Shown here in pieces: positions 26,920 to 44,029 of a DNA stretch of 64,000 nt. The DNA is taken from the NCBI RefSeq assembly GCF_014201885.1, contig NZ_JACHFN010000001.1:1-64000 (forward strand), in the 5' to 3' direction. Below the pieces are notes generated by a model. The model was not told the origin of the DNA and made no database searches. It saw only the letters and a list, made by a program, of their open reading frames with translations. This stretch comes from Deinococcus budaensis (GTDB taxonomy: Bacteria; Deinococcota; Deinococci; Deinococcales; Deinococcaceae). Within the stretch, counting starts at the first letter, position 1. The number at the start of each line of letters is the position of its first letter. The position numbers and the translations under genes are program-made.

Positions 26920-27603
26920 TCACACGCCCACGGTCAGGCCCAGCGCCGCTCGCAGCTCGGCGTGGTCGCGCAGGACCCGCGCGGCTCCGGCCTCCCTCAG
27001 CGCCGCCGCACCGTCAGGATGGACGTGGCCGCCCGCCAGCAGGCCCCACACGGTCGCGCCTGCCGCCACGCCCGCCCTCAGCCCGGTCACGCTGTCCTCA
27101 ATGACCAGGCAGCGGTCGGGGGAGACGCCCAGGCGCGCGGCGGCGTGGGCGTACAGGTCCGGCAGCGGCTTGCCCCGGCCCCCCACATGGGCGGGGTCGT
27201 AGGCGTGCTCTCCGACCAGTTCGGCCAGCCCGGCGGCCTCCAGCTTGAGGTGCAGGCGTGACCGCAGGCTGTTGCTCGCCACCGCAAAGGGCAGGCCCGC
27301 CGCCGACAGCGCCCGCAAGGTCCCCGCCGCGCCCTCGATGGCGGGCGTGGCGTGAAAGGCCCGCGCCAGCCGGGCGTCGAGTTCGGGCAAGAAGCCCTCG
27401 GGCCGCTCCCAGCCGCGCTCCCCACGCAACCAGTCGAACAGCGCGGCGTGCGTGCTGCCCACCGCGCGGGCCATGAACTCGGCGCGGTCCAGCCTCAGCC
27501 CGTGCTCGGCCAGCAGCTCCACCCAGACCGCGTTCGCCAGCGTCTCGCTGTCCACCAGCACGCCGTCGAGGTCGAAGAGGACGGCCCCGAAGGCGGCCCT
27601 CAC
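26920..27603 (-). CDS. HAD-superfamily hydrolase (beta-phosphoglucomutase/phosphatase type)
   Basis: 227 residues. HAD motif [12 protein letters not shown], motif II VASNS, motif III around KPLPDLY, and motif [14 protein letters not shown] are complete, with an alpha-helical cap between I and II. It resembles beta-phosphoglucomutase-like or small sugar-phosphate phosphatases. The GTG start overlaps the HIT stop by GTGA, so it is coupled to that gene. Confidence 0.9.
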   Translation of the reverse strand: MRAAFGAVLFDLDGVLVDSETLANAVWVELLAEHGLRLDRAEFMARAVGSTHAALFDWLRGERGWERPEGFLPELDARLARAFHATPAIEGAAGTLRALSAAGLPFAVASNSLRSRLHLKLEAAGLAELVGEHAYDPAHVGGRGKPLPDLYAHAAARLGVSPDRCLVIEDSVTGLRAGVAAGATVWGLLAGGHVHPDGAAALREAGAARVLRDHAELRAALGLTVGV

Positions 27604-27956
27604 TGGGTGTCGCTCTCGGGGCCGCTTTCCCAGCCCGCCAGGATATGCACGTGGGTATGGGGCACGACCTGGCCGCCGCCCTCGCCGCAGTTGACCAGCA
27701 GGCGGTAGTCTGGCGCGTGCTGGCGGGCGACCCGCACGGCGGTGAGCCACAGCTCGCCCATCTCGGCGGCGTCCGTGACCTCGTCGAGGCGGGTGGTGAC
27801 CCGCTTGGGAATCACCAGCAGGTGAATGGGCGCCTTGGGCGCGATGTCGCGAATGGCGATATAGCGCTCGTCTTCATACACCACGTCTGCGGGCAGCTCG
27901 CGGGCGACGATGCGCGTGAAGAGGGTGGTCGGCTGGCCGGGGGCGGCGTTGTCCAT
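27600..27956 (-). CDS. HIT family nucleotide-binding protein
   Basis: 118 residues with the histidine triad HTHVHILAG near the C-terminus and the N-terminal [14 protein letters not shown] segment. Hint-type enzymes hydrolyse AMP-linked amides such as aminoacyl-AMP. ATG 27956 is supported by TAGAGT (27963-27968, minus) 6 nt upstream. It shares a transcript with the HAD gene. Confidence 0.95.
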   Translation of the reverse strand: MDNAAPGQPTTLFTRIVARELPADVVYEDERYIAIRDIAPKAPIHLLVIPKRVTTRLDEVTDAAEMGELWLTAVRVARQHAPDYRLLVNCGEGGGQVVPHTHVHILAGWESGPESDTQ

Positions 27957-28005
27957 GCCTTCACTCTAAGGATTCCAGGTGGGGAAGGCGGGCAGACTCG
28001 GGGGT

Positions 28006-28998
28006 ATGAGACTCTCCAAACGTCTGCTGGTCCTGGCTGGAGTGGGAGCGCTGGCGGCCCGGCGGGTGCTGGGCGCCCCCTTTGCCCTGAGCGGCAAGAG
28101 CGTGCTGATCACCGGCGGGGCGCGCGGCCTGGGGCTGGCGCTGGCCCGCGAATTCACGGCGCGCGGCGCCCGCGTCACCCTGGTGTCGCGCAGCGGAGAC
28201 GAGCTGGACCGGGCAGCGGCGGACCTGCGCGCGAGCGGGGCCACGGTCCACACTATCGTCGCGGACGTGACCCAGGCGGGCGACATCGGGCGCGCGGTGG
28301 AGGAGACGGCGCGGGTCCACGGCGGCCTCGACGTGCTGGTCAACAACGCCGGAATCATCCAGACCGGACCGCTGGAGAACATGACCGAGGGGGACTTCCG
28401 CGAGATCATGGAGGTCAACGGCTTCGCGCCGCTGCGCCTGACCCGCGCAGCCCTGCCGCTGCTGCGCGCCCGCCGGGGCCGGGTTTTGATCGTCGCGTCG
28501 GTGGGCGGCAAGGTCGCCATTCCGCACCTCGCCCCGTACTCGGTCAGCAAGTTCGCGGCGGTCGGGGTGGGGCAGGCCCTGCGCGCCGAACTCGCCCGCG
28601 AGGGGGTCGGCGTGACCACCGTGCTCCCGGGGCTGATGCGCACCGGCAGCGCCCGCCACGCCCAGGTCAAGGGCCAGCAGCACAAGGAGTACGCCCTGTT
28701 CGCCACCCTGGACAACCTGCCGGTCGTGTCGCTGGACGCGGGTGTGGCGGCCCGCCGGATTGTGGACGCCCTGGTGCGCGGCGACGCCGAGGCGATGATC
28801 GGTGGCCCGGCCCTGATCCTGCGGTATGCCCAGGCGCTCGCCCCGCAGCTGACCGCCGACCTGATTGCGCTGGGCAACCGCGCCCTGCCCGGCCCCGCCA
28901 CCCACACCCGCTCGGTGCGCGGCGCCGAGGTCGAGACGGCGCTCACCCGCGCCAACCCGCTCAAGCAGGCGGCGGAGGCCGACCTCAACGAGCGCTAG
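28006..28998 (+). CDS. Short-chain dehydrogenase with N-terminal hydrophobic segment
   Basis: 330 residues. After a short N-terminal hydrophobic stretch, the classical SDR motifs [12 protein letters not shown] and YSVSK are present with Ser upstream in VASVGG. NAD(P)H-dependent oxidoreductase of unknown substrate, possibly membrane-associated. The C-terminal 80 residues extend beyond the core. Its TAG stop overlaps the stop of the convergent hydrolase through the palindrome CTAG at 28995-28998. Confidence 0.88.
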   Translation: MRLSKRLLVLAGVGALAARRVLGAPFALSGKSVLITGGARGLGLALAREFTARGARVTLVSRSGDELDRAAADLRASGATVHTIVADVTQAGDIGRAVEETARVHGGLDVLVNNAGIIQTGPLENMTEGDFREIMEVNGFAPLRLTRAALPLLRARRGRVLIVASVGGKVAIPHLAPYSVSKFAAVGVGQALRAELAREGVGVTTVLPGLMRTGSARHAQVKGQQHKEYALFATLDNLPVVSLDAGVAARRIVDALVRGDAEAMIGGPALILRYAQALAPQLTADLIALGNRALPGPATHTRSVRGAEVETALTRANPLKQAAEADLNER

Positions 28999-29703
28999 CC
29001 GAGCCGCTTCAGCTCGGGGGGCAGGGGGTCTCTCTGCACCCAGGCGCTGACGGTGCGGGCAAACAGCTCGGGCGCCTCCAGATTCCACACGTGGCCGGCC
29101 CCGGGCACGCCGAACGCGGGAGCGCCCAGCGTCCGGGCCAGGCGCGCGGCCCCGCTGCGGGCAGACCGCGTCTCCAGCGCGCCGACGAGCACCAGGGTGG
29201 GCGTGCCGGTGGGCGCGGGAGGGGAGAGGCTGACCAGCACCCGGACCAGATCGGCCTGCCAGCTCGGGACGAGCGTCCCGGCAAGCGCCTCGCGCACCCA
29301 GGCCCGGTCGCGGGCAGGAATCCGGAACTGGCGCAGCGCCAGCGTCAGCGCGGGGCCAGGCGGCAGCGGAAGGCGGGAGGCCCACGCCATCAGCCGGGCC
29401 TGAGCGGGGCTGAGCGGTCCCACGGTGCCGGACACCAGCAGGGACTGCACCTGTGCCGGGCGCTGCCGCGCCAGTTCCAGCCCGAGCGCTCCTCCCAGCG
29501 AATGCCCGACGACGTGCGCCGCCTGGCCGTCCAGCGCGTCCAGGGCCGCCGCAGGGCGCCTTCCAACGTGAGCCGCTCGCCCCGGCGGGCACTGTGGCCG
29601 GGCAGGTCCGGAGCGCGGACTTCGAAGTCCGGCAACCGCGCCCTCACCGCGTGCCACTGCCGCCCGTCCAGCCCACCCCCGTGCAGCAGCAAGGCCACAG
29701 GGG

Positions 29704-29716
<13 letters not shown>
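28995..29716 (-). pseudogene. Alpha/beta hydrolase disrupted by a frameshift
   Basis: The first part, from GTG 29716 (overlapping the nadE end), reads [15 protein letters not shown] and [21 protein letters not shown]: the N-terminal strand and oxyanion loop of an alpha/beta hydrolase. From about 29560 the homologous sequence continues in another minus frame: [22 protein letters not shown] (nucleophile elbow) to a C-terminal [11 protein letters not shown] with the catalytic His. Joining both gives a normal approximately 240-residue hydrolase. An indel around 29545-29570 therefore breaks the gene, or reflects a sequencing error in the GC-rich GGCGCCCTGCGGCGG stretch. Confidence 0.75.
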
Positions 29717-30540
<824 letters not shown>

Positions 30541-30926
30541 GGGGGGAGTATCCCATGGGGGTTCGGGTAGGGGTTTTGGGGCAGGGCGTCTTGATCCGGC
30601 TTTCCCCGCCCCCCAGCCCTCTCCCCGGGGGGTAGGGGGAGCGAAGCGCTGCGCTCGGCAAGGGCAGACGGGCGGCGCTAGGCGGGCGTCGTCCTCGGCG
30701 GCAACGTTTGATCTTGGTGCGATCTCGCCTGCGACCACCGTCTCGCTGCGCGATTGAGGCGTGGAGAAGGCGGTGCGGACTCTACCGACACGGTCCTGTG
30801 CGGCGTCCGCAGTGCCTGTTTTTAAGAGAAGCGCAAGCTGTGGCTGCCGTCCTCCACAGGAGAAGTGCGGTCGGGCAACCTCGCTGACCCGCCCCAGATT
30901 GTGCTCCCTCGCCGCTTCCCGCCACG
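30541..30926. other. Gene-poor 386-bp divergent intergenic region
   Basis: Upstream of both nadE and the niacin salvage operon. It contains a C/G-rich block (30601-30650, CCCCAGCCCTCTCCCCGGGG-like) resembling dispersed intergenic repeats and a short poly-T (30820-30825). No open frame has coding character, and I saw no obvious NrtR/NadR/NiaR operator. Confidence 0.4.
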
Positions 30927-30941
30927 TACACTCTCGGGGCT

Positions 30942-33774
<2,833 letters not shown>

Positions 33775-33778
<4 letters not shown>

Positions 33779-34719
33779 CCCCGCTGGGTGCCGTCTACGT
33801 CGGGCGCTTCCAGCCGCCCCACGCGGCGCATGTGGCGAGCGTCCGGCACGCGCTGGCCCAGGCTCCCCGCGTGCTGGTGCTGCTGGGAAGCGCCAACCTC
33901 GCCCGCTCGGTGAAAAATCCCTTCACGGCCGCCGAGCGGGCGCGGATGCTGCGGGGTGCCCTGCGGGAGGCGGGGGCGGACCTGCGCCGGGTCGCCTTCC
34001 GGCCGCTGCCCGACCGCTTCGACCCGGACGCCTGGGCGGCGGACGTGCGCGGGGTGGCGGGGGAAGTGTTCGGCGCGGGGGCGGCGGTCGCCCTCGTCGG
34101 CTTCGAAAAGGACGCCAGCAGCGCCTACCTGCGCTGGTTTCCCGGCTGGGAGCGCCTGCCCGTGCCCGAGGTCCCCGGCCTGAACGCGACCGACCTGCGC
34201 GCGGCGCTGTTCACGGGGAGGCCGAGGCCGCTGCCCGGGGCAGTGCCGCAGGCGGTGCGCGCCTTGCTGGCTGGGTTCGCCCTCACGCCTGCCTTTGCCC
34301 GGCTGCGGGCCGAGTGGGCGGCGGTGGAGGCGGCCCGCGCGTTGCTGCCGCCCGGCACGCACCTGCAAGAGGAACGCTGGCTGCACGTCCGGGAAGGGCA
34401 GGTCTGGCTGCACACCCGCCCCCAGGCCATCGGGCGCGGGTTGTGGGAGCTGCCGGGGCGCGTTCTGCCGCCTGGCGAGCGGCCCGAGGCTCCCGCCGCC
34501 GCCGTCTTCGGCGCTCCCGCCCGCGCCCTGGTCGCGCCGACCGCCGCGCACGTCTTTCTCGGCCCGGCGCCCGCCGTCTTCCCGGCCCGACCGGTTCCCC
34601 TGGCCCGCGCGCTGGCCGCGCCCCGGCGCTTTCACGAAGACCACCACGTGATCCTGACGCGGCTGCTGAGGGGTGAGGCTGGCCCGGTGCCCCCGCGTGG
34701 GGAAGCGCTCCCGTCCTGA
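33775..34719 (+). CDS. NadM-type adenylyltransferase fused to a degenerate Nudix domain
   Basis: 314 residues. N-terminal nucleotidyltransferase (about 1-165): [10 protein letters not shown] is the GRFQPxHxGH adenylyl-transfer motif with the penultimate Gly changed to Ala. The C-terminal half aligns with the Nudix domain of bifunctional NMNAT/ADP-ribose pyrophosphatases, but the box GX5EX7REX2EEXG is not preserved ([15 protein letters not shown]). The adenylyltransferase probably works (NMN/NaMN to NAD/NaAD) whereas ADP-ribose hydrolysis probably does not. GTG start overlaps pncB by GTGA. Confidence 0.87.
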
Positions 34720-34736
34720 CGGGGCGCGGGGGCTGG

Positions 34737-35687
34737 CTACCCGGCGACAGGGGAGAGCAGCGCCCGCACGCCCTGCACCGGCGTGCGGGTGCCCGCCAGC
34801 ACCTCTCCGCGTAGCTCGCGCAGCCGCTCCCGGTCCAGCCCCGTCTGGAAGGCCCGCCAGGCCGCCTCGCGCAGCAGCTCGTCGAACCACACGGCGGTCT
34901 GGGCGCGGCGTTTTTCCGCGAGATTCACCGTGGCTGCGTACTCGCCCACCGCCTCCCACAGCTCCGCGATGCCCGCCCCCGTCGTGGCCGAGGTCCGCAG
35001 CGCGCGGGGCCGCCAGAGGGCGCCGTGCGGGGTCAGCAGCCGCAGCGCCGCCGTCAGCTCGGTCTGGGCGCGGGTGGCGGCCCGGGGATCGGTGTCGGCC
35101 TTGTTCACCACGCACAGGTCGGCCAGTTCCATGATCCCGCGCTTGATGCCCTGAAGCTCGTCTCCCGCGTTGGGTAGCGTCAGCAGCACGAAGAGGTCGG
35201 TCATGGCGGCGACCTGCGTTTCCGACTGCCCCACGCCTACCGTCTCGACGAGCAGCACGTCGTATCCGGCGGCCTCGCACAGCGTGATCGTCTCGCGGGT
35301 GCGCCGCGCCACGCCGCCGAGCGTGCCGCCGCTGGGGCTGGGGCGGATATAGGCGCCCGGATGCACGGTGAGCCGGGGCATTCGCGTCTTGTCCCCCATG
35401 ATCGAGCCGCCGGTACGGGCGCTGGAGGGGTCCACCGCCAGCACCGCGACCCGGTGCCCCGCGTCCGCGAGGTGCAGGCCCAGCGCCTCGATCAGCGTGC
35501 TTTTGCCCACGCCCGGCACGCCCGTCAGGCCGACCCGGATGGACCGCCCGGCGTGGGGCAGCACCTCCGCGAGCAGCGCCTGCGCCTCCTGCTCGTGGTC
35601 GGGGCGGGTCGATTCGGTCAGGGTGATCGCGCGGGCCAGCGCCCGGCGGTGGCCCGAGAGGAGGGGAGCGGCGAGGGGATGGGACAT
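34737..35687 (-). CDS. meaB: MeaB/ArgK-type GTPase, methylmalonyl-CoA mutase chaperone
   Basis: 316 residues of a G3E-family P-loop GTPase. Walker [10 protein letters not shown] (about 57-65), switch [18 protein letters not shown], Walker [10 protein letters not shown] and NKAD are clear. MeaB gates cobalamin loading and protects methylmalonyl-CoA mutase. That mutase gene is at 37752-39914 on the same strand, separated by a plus-strand aldehyde dehydrogenase and a small secreted protein. ATG 35687 is chosen over an upstream TTG. Confidence 0.94.
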   Translation of the reverse strand: MSHPLAAPLLSGHRRALARAITLTESTRPDHEQEAQALLAEVLPHAGRSIRVGLTGVPGVGKSTLIEALGLHLADAGHRVAVLAVDPSSARTGGSIMGDKTRMPRLTVHPGAYIRPSPSGGTLGGVARRTRETITLCEAAGYDVLLVETVGVGQSETQVAAMTDLFVLLTLPNAGDELQGIKRGIMELADLCVVNKADTDPRAATRAQTELTAALRLLTPHGALWRPRALRTSATTGAGIAELWEAVGEYAATVNLAEKRRAQTAVWFDELLREAAWRAFQTGLDRERLRELRGEVLAGTRTPVQGVRALLSPVAG

Positions 35688-35839
35688 GGGCAAGGGGAGA
35701 GGTCAGGGCCGGACGCCGGGCCTGCCGCCCCAGCTTATAGGCATTGCGCACCCAGGCGCCCGGCATCCAGCCGTGCCCCGACGAAAACACGGGGGAGTTG
35801 CGCGCTTTCGTGCCCCGGATTCTGTGCTTTGCTGGCCCC

Positions 35840-37270
35840 ATGACCCCCCGCGCCGCCGCGACCGCTCCCCCGGACCTCCGCGCCCTGTTCGAGGCCCAAC
35901 AGGCCCACCGCCTGCGGATGGCGCAGACCGGGGCCGCCGAGCGGCAGGCCGTCTTGCGCCGCCTGCGCGCGGGCCTCCAGCGGCACCGCGCGCGCCTGGC
36001 CGGGGCGCTCGCGCTCGATCTGGGCAAGAGCCGCGCCGAGGCCGAGATCACCGAACTGCATCCGGTGGTGGCCGAACTCAACCACGCCCTCACCCATCTG
36101 CCGCGCTGGATGCGGCCCCGCACGGTGCCGACCCCCGCCACGCTGCTCGGCTCGCGCAGCCGGGTGGTGCCCGAGGCGCGCGGGGTCACGCTGATCCTCA
36201 GCCCCTGGAACTATCCGGTGAACCTCGCGCTCGTTCCCTTGATCGCCAGCCTCGCCGCCGGAAACACCGTGATCCTCAAGCCCAGCGAAAAGGCCCCGGC
36301 GACCGCGCGGGCGCTGCAAGAGTTGCTGGAGGAGGTCTTCGAGCCTCGCCTCGTCGCGGTGGTCGAGGGCGGCGCGGACGTGGCCGCCGCCCTGACCGCC
36401 CTGCCTTTCGACCACATCTTCTTCACCGGCAGCGGCGAGGTGGGGCGCCGGGTGATGGCCGCCGCCGCCCCCAACCTGACCCCGGTCACGCTGGAGCTGG
36501 GCGGCAAGAGTCCGGCCATCGTGGAGGCGAGCGCCGACCTGACCCTCGCCGCCGAGCGCGTCGGCTGGGGCAAGTTCCTGAACGCCGGGCAGACCTGCGT
36601 GGCGCCCGACTACGTGCTGGTGCCCCACGAGCAGCACGACCCCTTCGTGGAGCGGCTGGTCGGGGTGGTCGCGCGGCGTTTCAGCGACCCCGGCGCCTTC
36701 GGGCGGATGGTGGACGCCCGCAGCGTCGAGCGTCTGGAGCGCCTGACCCGCCAGAGCGTGGCGGCGGGCGCGCGGGTGGTTCTGGGCGGCGACTTCGATC
36801 CGGCCCGCCGCTTCGTCTCGCCCACGCTGGTGACCGGCGTCACGCCCGACATGCCGCTGATGCGAGAAGAACTGTTCGGCCCGGTGTTGCCGGTGCTGCG
36901 CTACGGCGAGCTGGAAGACGCGCTGGCGCTGGTGCGGCGGCTCGATACGCCGCTGGCCCTCTATGTCTTTACCCGTGACCCCGCCCAGGCCGAGCGGGTG
37001 CGCGCCGGGACCCGCAGCGGCGGCCTGATGGTCAACGGCACGGTGGTCCACCTCAGCAACCCCCACCTGCCTTTCGGCGGCAGCGGTCCCAGCGGCATGG
37101 GCAACTACCACGGCGAGTCGGGCTTCCGCACCTTCAGCCACGAGCGCGCGGTGATGCAGGAAGCGGCCCTTAGCCCCACCCGGCTGGGGTATCCACCCTA
37201 CGGCCGCCCCGGCCCGCGCCTGAGCGCCTGGCTGCTGCGCCAGCTCGAGCGCACGCTGCCGTCAGGCTAG
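35840..37270 (+). CDS. Class-3-like aldehyde dehydrogenase
   Basis: 476 residues, somewhat shorter than class 1/2 enzymes and typical of fatty/coniferyl aldehyde dehydrogenases. SPWNYPVNL, TLELGGKSP (catalytic Glu) and GQTCVAPDY (catalytic Cys) are all present; the C-terminal NYHGESGFRTFSHERAV is characteristic. NAD(P)-dependent oxidation of aldehydes. ATG 35840; no clear Shine-Dalgarno. It divides the MeaB and mutase genes but is oppositely oriented. Confidence 0.92.
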   Translation: MTPRAAATAPPDLRALFEAQQAHRLRMAQTGAAERQAVLRRLRAGLQRHRARLAGALALDLGKSRAEAEITELHPVVAELNHALTHLPRWMRPRTVPTPATLLGSRSRVVPEARGVTLILSPWNYPVNLALVPLIASLAAGNTVILKPSEKAPATARALQELLEEVFEPRLVAVVEGGADVAAALTALPFDHIFFTGSGEVGRRVMAAAAPNLTPVTLELGGKSPAIVEASADLTLAAERVGWGKFLNAGQTCVAPDYVLVPHEQHDPFVERLVGVVARRFSDPGAFGRMVDARSVERLERLTRQSVAAGARVVLGGDFDPARRFVSPTLVTGVTPDMPLMREELFGPVLPVLRYGELEDALALVRRLDTPLALYVFTRDPAQAERVRAGTRSGGLMVNGTVVHLSNPHLPFGGSGPSGMGNYHGESGFRTFSHERAVMQEAALSPTRLGYPPYGRPGPRLSAWLLRQLERTLPSG

Positions 37271-37271
37271 G

Positions 37272-37691
37272 TCAGCATTCCACCCGGCCCGGCGCAGGCC
37301 GCAGGAACGAGCGCAGCGGCGCCGTGACCCCCGGCGCGCGGAAGCCTGTCTCGTTCACCAGCCGCCCCCGCGCGTCGAACGTCCCGCGCAGCTCCAGCAC
37401 CCGCCCGGCGAAGCCCGTCTGCCGCACGGTCACGCCGCCCAGCCGCCCGGCCCGGTCGTAGCTCTGCGTGACACGCAGCAGGTTGTCGGGAAAACGCTGC
37501 CCGTGGTCGAGGAAGCGCACCCGGCCCTGGGAGTCCACCCGGTAGCGCACCTCGCCGCGCACGCACACGCGCAACCCCGCCACGACCTTGGACGGCGGGG
37601 CGGGGCGGAGGGTGGGAACGGGCGGAAGGCTGGCGGCCCCGGCGGGGAGAGTCAGCGACAGGGCCAGGGCGGCGAGCAGGGAGCGCGGCAT
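37272..37691 (-). CDS. Secreted hypothetical protein, 139 aa
   Basis: N-terminal signal peptide (RSLLAALALSLTLPAGAASL; cleavage near 20) then a small beta-rich domain with two cysteines (about 43 and 139, the last residue). Repeated strand patterns such as GRVRFLDHG and RLGGVTVRQ suggest a YD- or MORN-like beta structure. No assigned family. The stop lies 2 bp from the convergent aldehyde dehydrogenase stop. Confidence 0.65.
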   Translation of the reverse strand: MPRSLLAALALSLTLPAGAASLPPVPTLRPAPPSKVVAGLRVCVRGEVRYRVDSQGRVRFLDHGQRFPDNLLRVTQSYDRAGRLGGVTVRQTGFAGRVLELRGTFDARGRLVNETGFRAPGVTAPLRSFLRPAPGRVEC

Positions 37692-37751
37692 GCTGGGGTT
37701 ACGGGGTCGGCGCCTGGAGGGTTGCCCGGCTCCCCCTCCCAGGCCCCGGGT

Positions 37752-39914
<2,163 letters not shown>

Positions 39915-40063
39915 GGGGGTTCCTCCGTACAGCGCCATGATGCCACGGGCCACGCGCCCCGCGCCCACCGCCAGCGCCTCGGGCACCCTCCCCGGCGCCG
40001 ATGCGGACTCCCCCTCTGGATGCCCCCGTTGTCTGTGCTGTTTTTTATATATGTGGAGACTGT

Positions 40064-40069
40064 TAAGCT
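40064..40069 (+). promoter_or_regulatory. TAAGCT box of rpe with T/A-rich upstream tract
   Basis: TAAGCT lies 6 nt before GTG 40076. TTTTTTATATAT (40041-40052) just upstream is an unusually AT-rich tract for this genome and could act as an UP-like element or operator. Confidence 0.6.
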
Positions 40070-40075
40070 AGGGGC

Positions 40076-40762
40076 GTGAATCCTCCTCCGGCTGCCGCTG
40101 CTCTCCCGGCCCGGCGCGTGAAACTCGCGCCCAGCCTGCTCGCCTGCGACTTCACCCGGCTCGGGGAAGAACTCGGGCAGGTTGCCGGGGCCGACTGGGC
40201 GCATGTGGACGTGATGGACGGTCTGTTCGTGCCCAACATCTCCTTCGGGCTGCCCATCCTGGCCGCCGCCCGGCGGGCGAGTGCGCTGTTCATGGACGTT
40301 CACCTGATGATCGAGCGGCCCGAGCGCTACCTGCGCGACTTTGCCGAGGCGGGCGCGGACGGCCTCACGGTCCACGTCGAGGCCACCGCGCACCTGCACC
40401 GCGCGGTCGGCATGATCCGCGAACTGGGCAAGCGCGCGGGCGTCACCCTCAACCCCGGCACGTCCTTGGAGACGCTGCGCCCGGTGCTGGCGGACGTGGA
40501 CCTCGTGCTGGTGATGAGCGTGAATCCCGGCTTCGGCGGGCAGAAGTTCATTCCGCAGAGCCTGGAGCGCGTCCGCCTCCTGCGCGGCTGGCTGGACGAG
40601 CTGGGCAGCGCGGCCGAGCTTCAGGTGGACGGCGGGGTGACCCCGCACAATGCCCGCCTGCTGGCAGAGGCCGGGGCGACCAACCTCGTCGCGGGCAGCA
40701 GCGTGTTCGGCCCCGACGGGGCGGCGGCGGGCCTCGCGCGGCTGCGGGAGGCGCTGACATGA
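40076..40762 (+). CDS. rpe: Ribulose-phosphate 3-epimerase
   Basis: 228 residues, (beta/alpha)8 barrel. [28 protein letters not shown] with metal/catalytic Asp, [12 protein letters not shown] and [10 protein letters not shown] are the family blocks. It interconverts ribulose-5-P and xylulose-5-P in the pentose phosphate pathway. GTG 40076 is chosen for the leaderless box; the next downstream start would remove the first strand. Stop overlaps the comB ATG. Confidence 0.95.
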   Translation: MNPPPAAAALPARRVKLAPSLLACDFTRLGEELGQVAGADWAHVDVMDGLFVPNISFGLPILAAARRASALFMDVHLMIERPERYLRDFAEAGADGLTVHVEATAHLHRAVGMIRELGKRAGVTLNPGTSLETLRPVLADVDLVLVMSVNPGFGGQKFIPQSLERVRLLRGWLDELGSAAELQVDGGVTPHNARLLAEAGATNLVAGSSVFGPDGAAAGLARLREALT

Positions 40763-41502
40763 GGCTTCGGGTGGACCTGCTGCCCCACGGCAACTATCCC
40801 GACGTGGTGCTGGTGGTAGATGTGCTGCGCGCGACGACCACCGCCGTCACCTATCTGGAGCGCGGCGCCGACGCCCTGCTGCTCACCGTCACGCCCGAAC
40901 TCGCCCTGTCGCTGCGTGCGGGGGCAGGCGGCGGGGACGCCGTGCTGCTGGGCGGCGAGCGCGGCGGGCTGCCCCTTCCCGGCTTCGACTTCGGCAACAG
41001 CCCGGCCGAGGCGGCCGACCAGAACTTCACCGGCAAGACCGTGGTGATGAACACCACCAACGGCACCGGGGCCGCGCACGTCGCCGCGCAGACCGGCAAA
41101 CACGTGCTGCTGGCGGCCCTGATCAACGCGCACGCCGCCGCCCGCCGCGCCCGCGCGCTGGCGACCGAGGAGATCGCCATCGTCTGTGCTGGAACCGACG
41201 GCCGCGCCGGGCTGGAGGACGTGTACGCCGCCGGGGTGCTCGCCGAGTACCTGCTGGCGATGGGGGTCTTTACCGTCGACGACGGCGCCCGCATCGCCCT
41301 GACGATCCGCCGCAACGCCGGGAATCCCATCGAGGCCCTGGGCAGCAGCGGGCACGGCCAGCACCTCGCGCGCCTGGGCCTGGAAGGCGACGTGCGCCAC
41401 GCCGCCCAGGTCAGCATCAGCCGGGTCGTGCCGGTCCTCGCCCCCGAGCAGGGCGTTCCCGGCGCCCTGAAGCCCGGCGCCCTGAAGTTCGTGGCGAGCT
41501 GA
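40759..41502 (+). CDS. comB: 2-phosphosulfolactate phosphatase family (ComB)
   Basis: 247 residues. [36 protein letters not shown] and [11 protein letters not shown] match ComB, the Mg2+-dependent phosphatase first described in methanogen coenzyme M synthesis. In bacteria its physiological substrate is unsettled. It is coupled to rpe by ATGA overlap, suggesting that the substrate could be a sugar phosphate; that is inference. Confidence 0.9.
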   Translation: MRLRVDLLPHGNYPDVVLVVDVLRATTTAVTYLERGADALLLTVTPELALSLRAGAGGGDAVLLGGERGGLPLPGFDFGNSPAEAADQNFTGKTVVMNTTNGTGAAHVAAQTGKHVLLAALINAHAAARRARALATEEIAIVCAGTDGRAGLEDVYAAGVLAEYLLAMGVFTVDDGARIALTIRRNAGNPIEALGSSGHGQHLARLGLEGDVRHAAQVSISRVVPVLAPEQGVPGALKPGALKFVAS

Positions 41503-41619
41503 GCCGCGCCCGGCCCTCTCCTGCCCCTTGCCCAGCCGCCCGGCGCCCGGCGCCGCCCAGGCGTGGACACCGGCCAGGGTGACGGTGCGGGGGGAGCTTC
41601 ACCCGTTACCCTGTCCTGC

Positions 41620-42849
<1,230 letters not shown>

Positions 42850-42861
42850 GCGCTGGGCACG

Positions 42862-42902
42862 GCCCCCGTCACTCCTGAAAGGAGGCGCGGGCGGACGGGG
42901 GC
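42862..42902. terminator. Hairpin within the 3' end of the SDR gene
   Basis: GCCCCCGTC (42862-42870) pairs with GACGGGGGC (42894-42902); the loop contains a second hairpin CTCCT-GAA-AGGAG. It terminates nspC and overlaps the last codons of the convergent SDR. Confidence 0.6.
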
Positions 42903-43747
42903 TGCTTGCCATCGATATCGGTAAATCCGTACTCCTGCGCGAGTTCCGCTGCCACCAGGGTCTGCCCCGAGCGCTCCAGCACGCCCGGATCGGCGGCGAG
43001 GTGGGCAACGGCCCGGCCCAGGAACTGCGGAGATTCCGAGCTGGAAAGGTCGAAGGTGCCCTCGGGGGCCAGCAGCACGCCCTCGGTTCGGACCAGACCG
43101 GGGTAGAGCGAGACGGCGCTCACCCCCTGCGGGCGAAAGTGGTTGGCGAACGCCTGGACCATGCGGTCGTCGGCATTCTTGGCAAGGAAGTAGGGAATGT
43201 TCTCGGTGTCCCGGTGCCGCTGCCCTGCGAAGAAGCTGATGTTCACGGTCAGTCCCCCAGCTGCGATCAGCAGTGGGGCCGCGAGCGCGGTGGTGATGTA
43301 GTGCGCCCGCACCCCCGCCCCGAACATCTCATCCCACAGCGAGAGCGGCTGTTCCCAGAAAGGAGCGTTCCACGTCTGCCCCCGCTCGTCCCAGAGGTGC
43401 AGGCCCTCGTAGCCTCCCCAGACGTTGTTCACGAGCAAGTCGAGGTGGCCACGCTCCTGCGCGATCCGCTCCAGCACCGCCCGGGTCTGGGCATCGTCGC
43501 GGTGATCGCACTGGAGGGGAACGCCCAGTCCGCCCAGCGCCGTCACGTCCGCCGCCGTCTCTTCCAGGCTGCCCGCCAGGAAGGGCATTCCGGGGTGCCG
43601 CCCGCTGAGAGTGCGGCCCGTCACGTACACCGTCGCCCCGGCCTCGCCCAGCCCGAGGGCGACCCCGCGCCCGACGCCCCGGCTGGCCCCCGTCACCAGA
43701 GTGACCTTTCCGCGCAGGTCTGGCAGGTTTTGAAAGGCTGTTGGCAT
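42869..43747 (-). CDS. Short-chain dehydrogenase (DHRS1-like)
   Basis: 292 residues. NAD(P) motif TGASRGVGRGVALGLGEAG; NNVWGGYEG is the variant NNxx motif of DHRS1-type SDRs, and SFFAGQRHRD near the Ser/Tyr region shows YFLAK as YxxxK. Substrate unknown. Good AGGAGG Shine-Dalgarno before ATG 43747. Confidence 0.88.
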   Translation of the reverse strand: MPTAFQNLPDLRGKVTLVTGASRGVGRGVALGLGEAGATVYVTGRTLSGRHPGMPFLAGSLEETAADVTALGGLGVPLQCDHRDDAQTRAVLERIAQERGHLDLLVNNVWGGYEGLHLWDERGQTWNAPFWEQPLSLWDEMFGAGVRAHYITTALAAPLLIAAGGLTVNISFFAGQRHRDTENIPYFLAKNADDRMVQAFANHFRPQGVSAVSLYPGLVRTEGVLLAPEGTFDLSSSESPQFLGRAVAHLAADPGVLERSGQTLVAAELAQEYGFTDIDGKQPPSARASFQE

Positions 43748-43807
43748 GAAGCCTCCTTTCCAGCTTCAGCCTAGCGGTTTAAGTTTGCGGGGCAGGCAGA
43801 CCGCGCA

Positions 43808-43839
43808 GCGCCCCCGGGACCACTTCGGGCCGGGGGCGC
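43808..43839. terminator. GC-rich hairpin in the 43748-44029 gap
   Basis: Perfect 10-bp stem GCGCCCCCGG/CCGGGGGCGC, loop 12 nt. It could end the envelope-protein transcript. Otherwise I see no gene in this 280-bp gap. Confidence 0.55.
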
Positions 43840-44029
43840 GCCGCGCTGCTGGAATCCTGTCTGGGAGAAGGGGCGGAGGAGGGTGCGCGGCGGGGGCGGG
43901 ACTCACCGCCCACCCGCGCGCCGATTGAAACCCGGGGTCCGGAAGGCGTCCGGAGCGCGGGAGAAAACAGGCCGGGGGTGGGGAGGGGAGAGCAGCGGTC
44001 CTGCCAGTCACCCCCGGCGCCGGAGAGGC

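Noticed and set aside
43766..44011. 81-residue minus frame in the gap after the DUF4384 gene
   Set aside because: Pro/Arg-rich, no start signal, contains the hairpin at 43808-43839.
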